Source: UBA5336 sp964415675 (GTDB lineage: Bacteria > Pseudomonadota > Alphaproteobacteria > Caulobacterales > Hyphomonadaceae). Taken from it: a stretch of 64,000 nt of DNA. This document shows, in pieces, positions 53,414 to 61,461 of this stretch (position 1 is the stretch's first letter; every line of letters starts with the position of its first letter). The stretch is from positions 104,137-168,136 of the forward strand of contig CAYQBG010000008.1 in assembly GCA_964415675.1 (NCBI GenBank). Reading direction: 5' to 3'. The notes beneath the pieces are model-generated. The model did not search any database, was not told where the DNA came from, and was given only the letters and a program-made list of their open reading frames with translations. A program made the translations under genes and the position numbers.

Positions 53414-54004
53414 TCAGCTCGTGGACTCGGCCATACCGGCCTCGGATGCGCCATCGGTCCGGCGCGAGACAATGTCCTGCACCTTCAGGCCGCGCTTGGA
53501 CGCCACCGACCGCGGGGATGCCTGGTTCTTCAGCGCATCGAAGGTGGCACGCACCATATTATAGGGGTTGGAGGTGCCGACGGACTTGCCGACGACATCT
53601 TGAACGCCCAGCACTTCCATCACTGCACGCATCGGGCCCCCGGCAATCACGCCTGTGCCGGGAGGCGCCGCGCGCAGCACGATCCGCCCGGCACCATGGC
53701 GCCCGCGCGCATCATGATGAAGGGTGCGGCCCTCACGCAGCGGCACGCGAATCATGTTGCGCTTGGCTTCCTCGGTGGCCTTGCGGATCGCTTCGGGCAC
53801 TTCGCGGGCCTTGCCCTTGCCAAAGCCCGCCCGGCCCTTGCCATCTCCGACCACGACAAGCGCGGCAAAACCGAAATTCTTGCCGCCCTTCACCGTCTTG
53901 GCAACGCGGTTGATGCCGACAAGCTTGTCGGTGAACTCGCTCTGCTCTTCGTCGCGATCGCGGCGCCGGTCACGCCCGCCTCTGCCATGCTGTTCAGCCA
54001 TCAT
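53414..54004 (-). CDS. rpsE: 30S ribosomal protein S5
   Basis: 196 aa. The N-terminal tail is basic and Arg-rich (GRGGRDRRRDRDEEQ), then KLVGINRVAKTVKGGKNFGFAALVVVGDGKGRAGFGKGKA, the double-stranded RNA-binding fold, and GTGVIAGGPMRAVMEVLGVQDVVGKSVGTSNP. S5 is important for decoding accuracy. Two consecutive ATGs make the start ambiguous by one residue. Confidence 0.97.
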   Translation of the reverse strand: MMAEQHGRGGRDRRRDRDEEQSEFTDKLVGINRVAKTVKGGKNFGFAALVVVGDGKGRAGFGKGKAREVPEAIRKATEEAKRNMIRVPLREGRTLHHDARGRHGAGRIVLRAAPPGTGVIAGGPMRAVMEVLGVQDVVGKSVGTSNPYNMVRATFDALKNQASPRSVASKRGLKVQDIVSRRTDGASEAGMAESTS

Positions 54005-54011
54005 GCGTCTC

Positions 54012-54374
54012 CTAGAATCTCAGGCCGCCTTCGCGGGCAGCCTCCGCCAGGGCTTTCACCCGGCCATGGAACATGTAGCCGCCACGATCGAAAACGACCT
54101 CATCGACACCGGCCTTCTTCGCCCGCTCGGCCAGGAGTTCACCCACACGAGCCGCTGCGGCCGTGTCACCACCGGTGGCCAGCGACGATTTGAGGTCCGC
54201 TTCAAGAGTCGAGGCGGCAGCAAGCGTGATGCCCTTCTCGTCATCAATGACCTGAGCGGAAATGTTCTTGTGGCTGCGCGCGACGGACAGGCGCGGGCGG
54301 CCATTGGCCAGCTTCCTGAGGCGCGAACGATTGCGCTGGGCGCGGCGGGTAAGTTTGACGCGTGCGGTTTTCAT
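54012..54374 (-). CDS. rplR: 50S ribosomal protein L18
   Basis: 120 aa. Basic N terminus RRAQRNRSRLRKLANGRPRLSVARSHKNISAQVID binds 5S rRNA; FDRGGYMFHGRVKALAEAAREGGLRF ends it. The ATG at 54374 follows rplF by only 4 bp; starts further upstream fall within rplF and are rejected. Confidence 0.97.
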   Translation of the reverse strand: MKTARVKLTRRAQRNRSRLRKLANGRPRLSVARSHKNISAQVIDDEKGITLAAASTLEADLKSSLATGGDTAAAARVGELLAERAKKAGVDEVVFDRGGYMFHGRVKALAEAAREGGLRF

Positions 54375-54378
54375 CGGA

Positions 54379-54990
54379 CTATTTCTTCTTGCCTTCCTTG
54401 CGGCGGACATATTCGCCGGCATAGCGCACGCCCTTGCCCTTATAAGGCTCCGGCGGGCGGTAGGCGCGGATTTCGGCAGCCACCTGGCCGACCATCTGCT
54501 TATCGATGCCGGACACAACGATCTCAGTGGGCTTGGGCGCCTTGATATCGATACCGTCCGGAGCGGAAAAAATCACGTCGTGGGAAAAACCCAGAGACAG
54601 TTTGAGATCATTGCCCTGCATCTGTGCGCGATAACCCACGCCCTGAATCTCCAGGGACTTCTCAAAGCCTTCCGTCACCCCGTGGACCATATTGGCCACG
54701 CGTGCGCGGGCTGTCCCCCACTGGGTGCGCGCCTTGGGATCAAGAGCCTCAGCGAAAGTGGGTTCGCGCTTGCCTTTGGCTTTCACTGCCTCGCGATACG
54801 CATTTGCCCGCTCAACCAGATCGGCGCGCGGCATCACTGAAAACTCACCGTCCTCTATGGCAGGTGTCACCACCTCGGACAGCGTCAGCGACAGCTCGCC
54901 CTTTGAGCCCTTGGCCGTGACCGTCTGGCCATCAACAGTGAGCGTTGCGCCTTTCGGGACTTCGATCGGGAGTTTGCCGATACGTGACAT
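54379..54990 (-). CDS. rplF: 50S ribosomal protein L6 with an insertion
   Basis: 203 aa, longer than the usual ~177. The N-terminal SRIGKLPIEVPKG and the C-terminal RPPEPYKGKGVRYAGEYVRRKEGKKK are standard. About 26-28 charged residues (around 56-85: LVERANAYREAVKAKGKR...) sit between the first domain strand region and QWGTARARVANMV, in a surface loop, probably a helix. It would lie near the sarcin-ricin and GTPase-associated centre, so the addition may be solvent-exposed. Confidence 0.96.
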   Translation of the reverse strand: MSRIGKLPIEVPKGATLTVDGQTVTAKGSKGELSLTLSEVVTPAIEDGEFSVMPRADLVERANAYREAVKAKGKREPTFAEALDPKARTQWGTARARVANMVHGVTEGFEKSLEIQGVGYRAQMQGNDLKLSLGFSHDVIFSAPDGIDIKAPKPTEIVVSGIDKQMVGQVAAEIRAYRPPEPYKGKGVRYAGEYVRRKEGKKK

Positions 54991-55020
54991 GGTTTCGTTC
55001 CTCTTTCCTGCCCGTGCCTA

Positions 55021-55416
55021 TTAAGACACCCGACAGAGAATCTCCCCGCCGACATTCTGTTCGCGCGCCATATTGTCCGACATCACACCTTTCGACGTCG
55101 ACAGGATGGAAATGCCGAGACCATTGCGCACCAATGGGATCTCTGTCACCGACGAATAGACGCGGCGGCCTGGCTTCGACACACGCTTGAGGTCAGAAAT
55201 GACCGGCGAGCCTTCATAATATTTCAGCTCGATTTCTATCGATTTGTGGCCGCCTCTCTCGACCTCCACATATCCACGGATAAAGCCCTCGGACTGGAGC
55301 ACTTCCAGCACACGCGCACGCAGCTTTGACGCCGGTGTCACCACCTTGGACTGGTTGCGCATCTGCGCGTTGCGGATGCGGGTGAGCATATCACCGAGGG
55401 GATCGGAAAGGTTCAT
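55021..55416 (-). CDS. rpsH: 30S ribosomal protein S8
   Basis: 131 aa. MNLSDPLGDMLTRIRNAQMRN and the conserved C-terminal STSKGVMSDNMAREQNVGGEILCRV identify S8, a primary 16S rRNA-binding protein and, in E. coli, the spc-operon translational repressor. Whether it regulates here is unknown. It follows rpsN by 16 bp. Confidence 0.97.
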   Translation of the reverse strand: MNLSDPLGDMLTRIRNAQMRNQSKVVTPASKLRARVLEVLQSEGFIRGYVEVERGGHKSIEIELKYYEGSPVISDLKRVSKPGRRVYSSVTEIPLVRNGLGISILSTSKGVMSDNMAREQNVGGEILCRVS

Positions 55417-55432
55417 ATCGTTTTCTCCTTTC

Positions 55433-55738
55433 CTACCAGCTGGACTTCACGAGGCCGGGGATCATACCCTGCGAGCCCAACTCGCGGAGCGCGATGCGCG
55501 ACATTCTCATCTTGCGATAATAACCGCGCGGCCGCCCGGTCACCTCACAACGGTTGCGCACCCGGTTTGGGGCAGAGTTGCGCGGCAGTTCCGCCAGCTT
55601 CAGGCGCGCCTTGAAGCGCTCTTCCAGCGGCAACTCCTCATCCATGGCAATCGCCTTGAGCCTGGCGCGGCGCGCAGCATATTTTGCCGCCATGCGCTGA
55701 CGCTTATTGTTCTTTTCGATCGCGCTTTTCTTGGCCAT
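55433..55738 (-). CDS. rpsN: 30S ribosomal protein S14, zinc-free long form
   Basis: 101 aa. MAKKSAIEKNNKRQRMAAKYAARRARLKAI and the end RNRCEVTGRPRGYYRKMRMSRIALRELGSQGMIPGLVKSSW. There is no CxxC...CxxC zinc ribbon, so this is the zinc-independent long S14 common in proteobacteria. It assembles in the 30S head. Confidence 0.97.
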   Translation of the reverse strand: MAKKSAIEKNNKRQRMAAKYAARRARLKAIAMDEELPLEERFKARLKLAELPRNSAPNRVRNRCEVTGRPRGYYRKMRMSRIALRELGSQGMIPGLVKSSW

Positions 55739-55758
55739 CTGTCTTCAGTCCTCTGGCG

Positions 55759-56313
55759 CTAGTTCCGGAAGGGGAAGCCGCATTCGGCGAGCAGCGCCTT
55801 GGCTTCCTCGTCGGTCGGGGCCGTCGTGCAGACAATGATATCGAGACCGCGCATGGTCTCCACCTTGTCATAATTGATCTCGGGAAACACAATGTGTTCC
55901 TTCACGCCCATGGCGTAATTTCCACGGCCATCGAAGCTCCTGCCGTTAAGGCCCCGGAAGTCCTTGACGCGCGGCAGAGCGATCGTGGTCAGCCGGTCGA
56001 GAAATTCGAACATCCGGTCTCGCCGAAGGGTCACTTTCACACCAATCGGCATGTCCTCGCGCAGCTTGAAGCCGGCTATGGATTTGCGGGCCTTGGTGGT
56101 CACCGGTTTCTGGCCAGCGATCAGCATCATCTCCTCGAAGGCCTGCTTGATCTTCTTGGAGTCCGAAACTGCATCGCCAACACCCATATTGAGCACGACC
56201 TTGTCGAGCTTGGGCACCTGCATCGGATTGGAATAGTTGAACTTGTCCTGCATGACGCCGCGGATCTGCTCGCGATATTTCGCCTTCAGGCGAGGTTCGT
56301 AATTGTCAGACAT
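55759..56313 (-). CDS. rplE: 50S ribosomal protein L5
   Basis: 184 aa starting MSDNYEPRLKAKYREQI. Core segments are KVVLNMGVGDA, KPVTTKARKSIAGFKLREDMPIGVKVTLR and FPEINYDKVETMRGLDIIVCTTA. The ATG at 56313 overlaps the rplX end by 8 bp; a longer upstream frame would run through rplX and lacks homology. L5 binds 5S rRNA and contacts S13. Confidence 0.97.
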   Translation of the reverse strand: MSDNYEPRLKAKYREQIRGVMQDKFNYSNPMQVPKLDKVVLNMGVGDAVSDSKKIKQAFEEMMLIAGQKPVTTKARKSIAGFKLREDMPIGVKVTLRRDRMFEFLDRLTTIALPRVKDFRGLNGRSFDGRGNYAMGVKEHIVFPEINYDKVETMRGLDIIVCTTAPTDEEAKALLAECGFPFRN

Positions 56314-56623
56314 CGATCGCCTCCCCTGAACGCTTCGCATAGCGCGTCTTGCGGCCATGCTCATCAATACGGAACCCGGCACGCGTCGGCTTGCCGTCGC
56401 GCGGATCGAGATGGGCAACATTCGACACATGGACCGGCGCTTCAAACCGCTTGATCCCTCCGGGATCCATCTGGTTCGGACGCTGGTGACGCGTTACGAT
56501 GTTGACACCCTGGACAACAACGCGGTCCTCGTCAGGAATCACCCGGAGTACCTCGCCCTCGGCGCCTTTATAACGCCCGGCCAGGACCGCCACACGGTCG
56601 CCCTTCTTCACTTTCGCAGCCAT
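56306..56623 (-). CDS. rplX: 50S ribosomal protein L24
   Basis: 105 aa with the KOW motif KKGDRVAVLAGRYKGAEGEVLRVIPDEDRVVVQGVNIVTRHQRP. L24 initiates 50S assembly near the 5' end of 23S rRNA. It lies 2 bp after rplN and overlaps rplE by 8 bp. Confidence 0.97.
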   Translation of the reverse strand: MAAKVKKGDRVAVLAGRYKGAEGEVLRVIPDEDRVVVQGVNIVTRHQRPNQMDPGGIKRFEAPVHVSNVAHLDPRDGKPTRAGFRIDEHGRKTRYAKRSGEAIDV

Positions 56624-56625
56624 GG

Positions 56626-56994
56626 CTAGAGCACCTCCGGAGCGAGAGAAATGATCTTCATATGGTTCTTTGCACGCAGCTCGCGCGGGACCGGACCGAA
56701 GATACGCGTGCCGATCGGCTCGCCATTATTGTTGACCAGAACAGCTGCATTCGTGTCGAAACGGATCACTGAGCCATCGGGGCGCTTGATATCCTTGGCC
56801 ACGCGCACGACGACAGCGCGGCGCACGTCGCCTTTCTTCACGCGACCCGTCGGGATGGCCTCCTTGACGGAGACCACGATGATGTCCCCGACAGAGGCAT
56901 AACGCCGACCGGCCCCGCCCAGCACCTTGATGCACTGGACCCGGCGCGCGCCGGAATTATCCGCAACGCGCAGATTGGATTGCATCTGGATCAT
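56626..56994 (-). CDS. rplN: 50S ribosomal protein L14
   Basis: 122 aa with MIQMQSNLRVADNSGARRVQCIKVLGGAGRRYA and the C-terminal FGPVPRELRAKNHMKIISLAPEVL. L14 forms inter-subunit bridge B8 and is the target of RsfS. It overlaps rpsQ by 4 bp (ATGA). Confidence 0.97.
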   Translation of the reverse strand: MIQMQSNLRVADNSGARRVQCIKVLGGAGRRYASVGDIIVVSVKEAIPTGRVKKGDVRRAVVVRVAKDIKRPDGSVIRFDTNAAVLVNNNGEPIGTRIFGPVPRELRAKNHMKIISLAPEVL

Positions 56995-57311
56995 GCGTCG
57001 CCTCCATCAGCGCCGGCATGGGCTGCTTTCTGGCTTTCAGCCTCAGCCAGGCGTCGGGCCTCAGCAGCCTTTTCGAGCTCTTCGGCTGAAACGATTTCCC
57101 ATGTTTTCAGCTTCGAATGCGGCTTGCATTCGCGGATCGCGACCCGCGCGCCCTCCGTCGCCGAATTGGCCTCATCATGCGCATGATAGGTTTTCGAACG
57201 GCGCACGATCTTCTTGTAAAGACCGTGAGTAAAGGTCCGCTCGACGCGCACCACGGCGGTCTTGTCCTGCTTGGCAGAGACCACCACGCCTTCCAATACT
57301 CGTTTGGGCAT
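56991..57311 (-). CDS. rpsQ: 30S ribosomal protein S17 with extended tail
   Basis: 106 aa versus ~80-85 usual. PKRVLEGVVVSAKQDKTAVVRVERTFTHGLYKKIVRRSKTYHAHDE and GARVAIRECKPHSKLKTWEIVS form the OB-fold core. The ~25-residue Ala/Glu-rich tail (EARRLAEAESQKAAHAGADGGDA) is additional and probably disordered. It overlaps rplN by 4 bp. Confidence 0.95.
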   Translation of the reverse strand: MPKRVLEGVVVSAKQDKTAVVRVERTFTHGLYKKIVRRSKTYHAHDEANSATEGARVAIRECKPHSKLKTWEIVSAEELEKAAEARRLAEAESQKAAHAGADGGDA

Positions 57312-57326
57312 GTCCTAATCTCTCCC

Positions 57327-57524
57327 TTACGCGCCCTGACGGGCCTTCTCGCGCATCACCGTCTTGATGCGGGCAATGTCCCGGCGGACCTCACCGGCGC
57401 GGTGCGTCTTTTCCAGCTGGCCAGTCGCCGTCTGGAAGCGCAGGTTGAACTGTTCCTTCTTCAGCTTCACGAGGTCCTCGCGCAGCTGGTCTTCGCTTCT
57501 GGAGCGCAGATCATCGGCTGTCAT
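57327..57524 (-). CDS. rpmC: 50S ribosomal protein L29
   Basis: 65 aa helical hairpin: LRSRSEDQLREDLVKLKKEQFNLRFQTATGQLEKTHRAGEVRRDIARIKTV is the L29 pattern. It lies at the tunnel exit beside L23. 3 bp after rplP. Confidence 0.96.
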   Translation of the reverse strand: MTADDLRSRSEDQLREDLVKLKKEQFNLRFQTATGQLEKTHRAGEVRRDIARIKTVMREKARQGA

Positions 57525-57527
57525 GGA

Positions 57528-57944
57528 TCAGATCCCCTCGATACGCTTGACGATCTTGGTTCGGACCGGAAGCTTGGCTGCGCCCAGGCGCAGGGCCTCG
57601 ACCGCGACTTCTTCCGGCACACCGTCGATCTCGAACATGATCCGGCCCGGGGCCACACGCGCGACCCAGCGGTCAACCGAGCCCTTGCCCTTGCCCATAC
57701 GCACCTCGATCGGCTTGGCCGAAACAGGCAGGTCGGGAAACACGCGGATCCACACCTTGCCCTGACGTTTCATATGCCGCGTCACGGCCCGGCGGGTCGC
57801 TTCGATCTGACGTGACGTGATCCGCTCAGGCTCCAGCGCCTTGAGCCCATAAGAGCCGAAATTCAGACTCGTGCCGCCCTTGGCCGTGCCCTTGATCCGG
57901 CCTTTGAAGGCCTTGCGGTATTTCGTACGCTTCGGCTGCAGCAT
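57528..57944 (-). CDS. rplP: 50S ribosomal protein L16
   Basis: 138 aa. MLQPKRTKYRKAFKGRIKGTAKGG, the RMGKGKGSVDRWVARVAPGRIMFEIDG motif and a normal C terminus identify L16, which supports the peptidyl-transferase centre and A-site tRNA. The start shares one base with the rpsC stop. Confidence 0.97.
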   Translation of the reverse strand: MLQPKRTKYRKAFKGRIKGTAKGGTSLNFGSYGLKALEPERITSRQIEATRRAVTRHMKRQGKVWIRVFPDLPVSAKPIEVRMGKGKGSVDRWVARVAPGRIMFEIDGVPEEVAVEALRLGAAKLPVRTKIVKRIEGI

Positions 57945-58681
57945 CAGTTTGCTCCACCAGCTTGCGGGCCGGAAGCCGGTCCGCGCTGATTGCCCGAACG
58001 GGCACGCGCCTGTCCGGTGCTTTCCAGCTTCTTATCCTGGGCCATGGGATCATGTTCCATGATCTCACCCTTGTAGATCCAGACCTTGATGCCGATGATC
58101 CCGTAGGTTGTCAGGGCTTCTGCTGTGCCGAAATCAATGTCGGCACGAAGCGTGTGCAGTGGCACAGATCCTTCGGCATATTGCTCGGTCCGAGCAATTT
58201 CAGCGCCGCCGAGACGACCGGCAACCATCACACGCACGCCCAGTGCACCCAGGCGCATCGAGGACTGGATCGACCGCTTCATGGCGCGGCGGAACGAGGC
58301 CCTGCGTTCCAGCTGGCGCGCAATATCGTCAGCGACGAGCTTGGCGTCGATCTCCGGCTTGCGAACCTCGACCAGATTCACGCGAACTTCGTCATTGACA
58401 ATCTTCGTCAGCGACTTGCGCAGGCCCTCAATATCCGCCCCTTTCTTGCCGATAACAAGTCCCGGGCGCGCAGTATGTATCGTCACGAGGCACTTCTTGT
58501 GTGGACGCTCGATCACGATGCGCGAAATGCCCGCTTGTTTGAGACGCGAACGGATATGCTTGCGAACCTTGAGGTCCTCATGCAGCAGCCGACCGAAATC
58601 GGCGCTGTCTGCATACCAGCGGCTTTCTGCGGTGCGATTAATGCCCAGCCTGAGACCGATTGGATTGATCTTCTGTCCCAT
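57944..58681 (-). CDS. rpsC: 30S ribosomal protein S3
   Basis: 245 aa. N-terminal KH domain (HIRSRLKQAGISRIVIERPHKKCLVTIHTARPGLVIGKKGADIEGLRKSL) and C-terminal S3 domain (RRAMKRSIQSSMRLGALGVRVMVAGRLGGAEIARTE) are intact. The tail (TGQARARSGNQRGPASGPQAGGAN) is low complexity. S3 helps form the mRNA entry helicase. It overlaps rplP and rplV by one base each. Confidence 0.97.
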   Translation of the reverse strand: MGQKINPIGLRLGINRTAESRWYADSADFGRLLHEDLKVRKHIRSRLKQAGISRIVIERPHKKCLVTIHTARPGLVIGKKGADIEGLRKSLTKIVNDEVRVNLVEVRKPEIDAKLVADDIARQLERRASFRRAMKRSIQSSMRLGALGVRVMVAGRLGGAEIARTEQYAEGSVPLHTLRADIDFGTAEALTTYGIIGIKVWIYKGEIMEHDPMAQDKKLESTGQARARSGNQRGPASGPQAGGAN

Positions 58682-59082
58682 CAGGCAGCCTCCGCTTCCG
58701 TATCAACGTCCATCGACGTATCGCGCAGCACGATGGTGAGCTGCGAGAACGGCTTCATGATGCGCGCCGCCCGACCGCGGGCGCGGGCGCGGATACGCTT
58801 CATCACCAGGTTCTTCCCGACATGCGCCTCGGCGATAATGAGACTGTCGATGTCGAGATCATGATTGTTCTCGGCGTTCGCGATGGCGCTCTGCAGGCAT
58901 TTGCGCACCTCTGCAGCCGAGCGCTTGCGCGAAAAGGCCAGCTCATTGAGCGCGCGCTCAGCCGTCAGACCGCGGATCTGCTGGGCCAGAAGATTGAGCT
59001 TTTGCGGGCTGGAGCGATGCATGCGCAGCACGGCGCGCGCCTCGTTCGGAGCCTGCCGGGGAGGATTCTTTTCCTTGCCCAT
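58681..59082 (-). CDS. rplV: 50S ribosomal protein L22
   Basis: 133 aa, slightly longer than the usual ~110-127. RMHRSSPQKLNLLAQQIRGLTAERALNELAFSRKRSAAEVRKCLQSAIANAENNHDLD is the core and the extended loop (VMKRIRARARGRAARIMKPFSQLTIVLRD) lines the exit tunnel. Short acidic tail. Overlaps rpsC by one base. Confidence 0.96.
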   Translation of the reverse strand: MGKEKNPPRQAPNEARAVLRMHRSSPQKLNLLAQQIRGLTAERALNELAFSRKRSAAEVRKCLQSAIANAENNHDLDIDSLIIAEAHVGKNLVMKRIRARARGRAARIMKPFSQLTIVLRDTSMDVDTEAEAA

Positions 59083-59085
59083 GGC

Positions 59086-59364
59086 CTACTTCCTCTTCGC
59101 TTTCTTGTCTGCGCCGTGACCATAATAGGTGCGCGTGGGCGCAAACTCGCCGAGCTTGTGACCGACCATTTCTTCATTGATCGTCACCGGCACGAACTTG
59201 TTGCCGTTATGGACCTGGAAATTGAGGCCCACGAATTGCGGCATGATAGTGGAGCGGCGCGACCAGGTCTTGATCACGGTACGCTTTTCCGATTCCTGCG
59301 CCACAGCCGCCTTTTTCAGGAGGTAGCTGTCGACAAAGGGACCTTTCCAGACAGAACGGGACAT
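59086..59364 (-). CDS. rpsS: 30S ribosomal protein S19
   Basis: 92 aa. MSRSVWKGPFVDSYLLKKA and KTWSRRSTIMPQFVGLNFQVHNGNKFVPVTINEEMVGHKLGEFAPTR identify S19, a head protein that contacts the 50S through bridge B1a. It lies 12 bp after rplB and 3 bp before rplV. Confidence 0.97.
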   Translation of the reverse strand: MSRSVWKGPFVDSYLLKKAAVAQESEKRTVIKTWSRRSTIMPQFVGLNFQVHNGNKFVPVTINEEMVGHKLGEFAPTRTYYGHGADKKAKRK

Positions 59365-59376
59365 TTTGCCGGCTCC

Positions 59377-60207
59377 CTAGCGTTTCGCGTTCCGACGGCG
59401 GATGATCAGCCGGTCGGTGGATTTGTTGTTGCGGGTCTTGGGGCCGCGGGTCTTCTTGCCCCAGGGCGTCACCGGATGGCGGCCGCCGGATGATTTGCCC
59501 TCACCACCGCCATGCGGGTGGTCGAACGGGTTCATGACCACGCCGCGCACCGAGGGGCGCTTGCCCATATGGCGCTTGCGGCCAGCCTTGCCGAGAACAG
59601 TGTTCATATTGTCCGGGTTCGAGACCGCACCGACCGTCGCCAGACACCTGTCTGGCACACGACGAAGCTCGCCGGAGGCCAGCTTGACCTGCGCATAACC
59701 CGCCTCGCGACCCACCAGCTGCGCATAGGTGCCCGCCGAGCGGACCATCTGAGCGCCCTTCTCAGGCTTCATCTCGATATTGTGGATGATCGTTCCGACC
59801 GGAATGCTCTTCAGCGGCAGGGCGTTGCCCGGCTTGATATCCGCAGAGGCCGAGGTGATCACCGTGTCGCCAACATCGAGGCGCTGCGGTGCAACGATAT
59901 AAGACAGCTCGCCATCCTCATAACGGATCAGCGCGATGAAGGCTGTACGGTTCGGATCATATTCCAGCCGCTCGACCTTCGCCGGCACATCCCACTTGGC
60001 GCGCTTGAAATCTATCTTGCGATAAAGCTTCTTTGCGCCGCCACCGATGCGGCGCGCAGTGATCCGACCGGTATTGTTGCGCCCGCCCTTCTTGTTCAGA
60101 CCCTCAGTGAGGCTCTTCTCAGGGCGCCCCTTGTGCAGGCCCGCGCGATTGACCAGCACCAGCTGGCGGCGGCCGGGCGATGTCGGATTGAATGTCTTGA
60201 GTGCCAT
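59377..60207 (-). CDS. rplB: 50S ribosomal protein L2
   Basis: 276 aa. MALKTFNPTSPGRRQLVLVNRAGLHKGRPEKSLTEG and the C-terminal RGVVMNPFDHPHGGGEGKSSGGRHPVTPWGKKTRG carry the conserved histidine segment near the peptidyl-transferase centre. L2 binds 23S rRNA domain IV and bridges the subunits. The length is standard. Confidence 0.97.
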   Translation of the reverse strand: MALKTFNPTSPGRRQLVLVNRAGLHKGRPEKSLTEGLNKKGGRNNTGRITARRIGGGAKKLYRKIDFKRAKWDVPAKVERLEYDPNRTAFIALIRYEDGELSYIVAPQRLDVGDTVITSASADIKPGNALPLKSIPVGTIIHNIEMKPEKGAQMVRSAGTYAQLVGREAGYAQVKLASGELRRVPDRCLATVGAVSNPDNMNTVLGKAGRKRHMGKRPSVRGVVMNPFDHPHGGGEGKSSGGRHPVTPWGKKTRGPKTRNNKSTDRLIIRRRNAKR

Positions 60208-60225
60208 GTCTCGCCTCTCTCGCCC

Positions 60226-60525
60226 TTAAAGCCCGGTCGTCACATCGACGGACTGTCCGTCCTTGAGCGTGACAATCGCCTTTTTCCAGTCAGGCCGCCG
60301 GCCAACAATCCCGCGGAAGCGCTTAGTCTTGCCCTTCATCAGGATCGTATTGACCTTGGTCACGTCCACCTTGAACAGGTTTTCGACAGCCTGCCTGATC
60401 TCCACCTTCGTCGCCGTCAGCGGCACACGGAAGATGATCTTGTTCTCCTCGGCCACCAGCGTCGCCTTCTCGGTGATGACCGGAGCGAGGATGGTGTCAT
60501 AGTCACGCAGATTGACCTCAGCCAT
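60226..60525 (-). CDS. rplW: 50S ribosomal protein L23
   Basis: 99 aa. ILAPVITEKATLVAEENKIIFRVPLTATKVEIRQAVENLFKVDVTKVNTI is the L23 core at the tunnel exit, the docking site for SRP and trigger factor. RFRGIVGRRPDWKKAIVTLKDGQSVDV ends it. It lies 3 bp after rplD. Confidence 0.97.
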   Translation of the reverse strand: MAEVNLRDYDTILAPVITEKATLVAEENKIIFRVPLTATKVEIRQAVENLFKVDVTKVNTILMKGKTKRFRGIVGRRPDWKKAIVTLKDGQSVDVTTGL

Positions 60526-60528
60526 GAC

Positions 60529-61461
60529 TTACTTCCCTTCCTTGGCGCGCCTGGCCAGCTGTCGGGCCGCATATTCACGGTCCACCTTGGCACGCGGCGG
60601 ATTGCCTGCGATCATTTCTTTTGCCTGTTCCAGCCAATCCTCGCGGGCCGCGCGATCGACCTGGCCGAGCTTCTCCAGCGTGCCCTGACGGTCAGCCTCC
60701 GGCGCATCGACAAAAGCGGTCAGGCTGCCCAGACCGCGCTGGCGTAACTCGCGCGCCACTTTGGGTCCAATCCCGTCGATCAGCTGGATATCGTCCACAA
60801 ATTCATCCGCAGAGAAGGGCGAGGGCGCTTCCAGCCGACCCTCGAAGCGAGCGGTGATGCCATCAAGGGCATCCTTTGTCACAACCAGCTGGTCGCGCCG
60901 CAGGATGTCATAGACATTCAGGCCCGCCACCGGCAGCACATCCACATTCGGAATGTTGCGCGCAGCACGGACGAAATTCTCATCGACGGACACGCCACCA
61001 ACGATCAGGGCATTCTGGATACCGAGACCGGAAAGTTTGGCAGACAGGTCGCGGGTCTTTGGCCCGTCCACCTTCGCTTCGTCAATCACGATCAGCGCCT
61101 CGCCCTGAACCTTTGCCGACAGCGCATGAGCGAGCGCCAGTTTGCGCAGTCGCTTGGGCAGCTTGTGCGCATGGCTGCGGACGCGGGGACCATGAGCCAC
61201 TCCACCACCAACAAAGATCGGGGCATTACGCGAGCCGTGGCGGGCGCCACCAGAGCCTTTCTGGCGGATGTATTTCTTTGTCGTGCGGGAGACTTCCGAG
61301 CGCGACTGCGTCTTGTGCGTCCCGGCCTGCCGCTTGGCGAGCTGCCAGCGCACAACGCGGTGCAGAATGTCGGAACGAACCTCTTCGATCCCGAAAATCG
61401 CAGCATCAAGCGTGGCTTTGCCAGCGGACTTTCCGTCGAGTGTCCTGACTGCAAATTCCAT
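60529..61461 (-). CDS. rplD: 50S ribosomal protein L4 with C-terminal helix-hairpin-helix extension
   Basis: 310 aa against about 205 for ordinary L4. Residues about 1-204 are a complete L4 (RSEVSRTTKKYIRQKGSGGARHGSRNAPIFVGGG is the tunnel loop region; LPVAGLNVYDILRRDQLVVTKDAL the end). After a short acidic linker, 220-286 form a helix-hairpin-helix module (LIDGIGPKVARELRQRGL, then LTAFVDAP and EDWLEQAKEMIAG), like the domain added to L21 or NuoE in some alphaproteobacteria. A basic tail follows. The frame is unbroken and followed by the stop, 3 bp before rplW. An extra rRNA or DNA contact is inferred. Confidence 0.95.
   Translation of the reverse strand: MEFAVRTLDGKSAGKATLDAAIFGIEEVRSDILHRVVRWQLAKRQAGTHKTQSRSEVSRTTKKYIRQKGSGGARHGSRNAPIFVGGGVAHGPRVRSHAHKLPKRLRKLALAHALSAKVQGEALIVIDEAKVDGPKTRDLSAKLSGLGIQNALIVGGVSVDENFVRAARNIPNVDVLPVAGLNVYDILRRDQLVVTKDALDGITARFEGRLEAPSPFSADEFVDDIQLIDGIGPKVARELRQRGLGSLTAFVDAPEADRQGTLEKLGQVDRAAREDWLEQAKEMIAGNPPRAKVDREYAARQLARRAKEGK

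Noticed and set aside
55759..56445. 228-residue version of L5
   Set aside because: The first 44 residues read through rplX in another frame; L5 starts at MSDNYEP.
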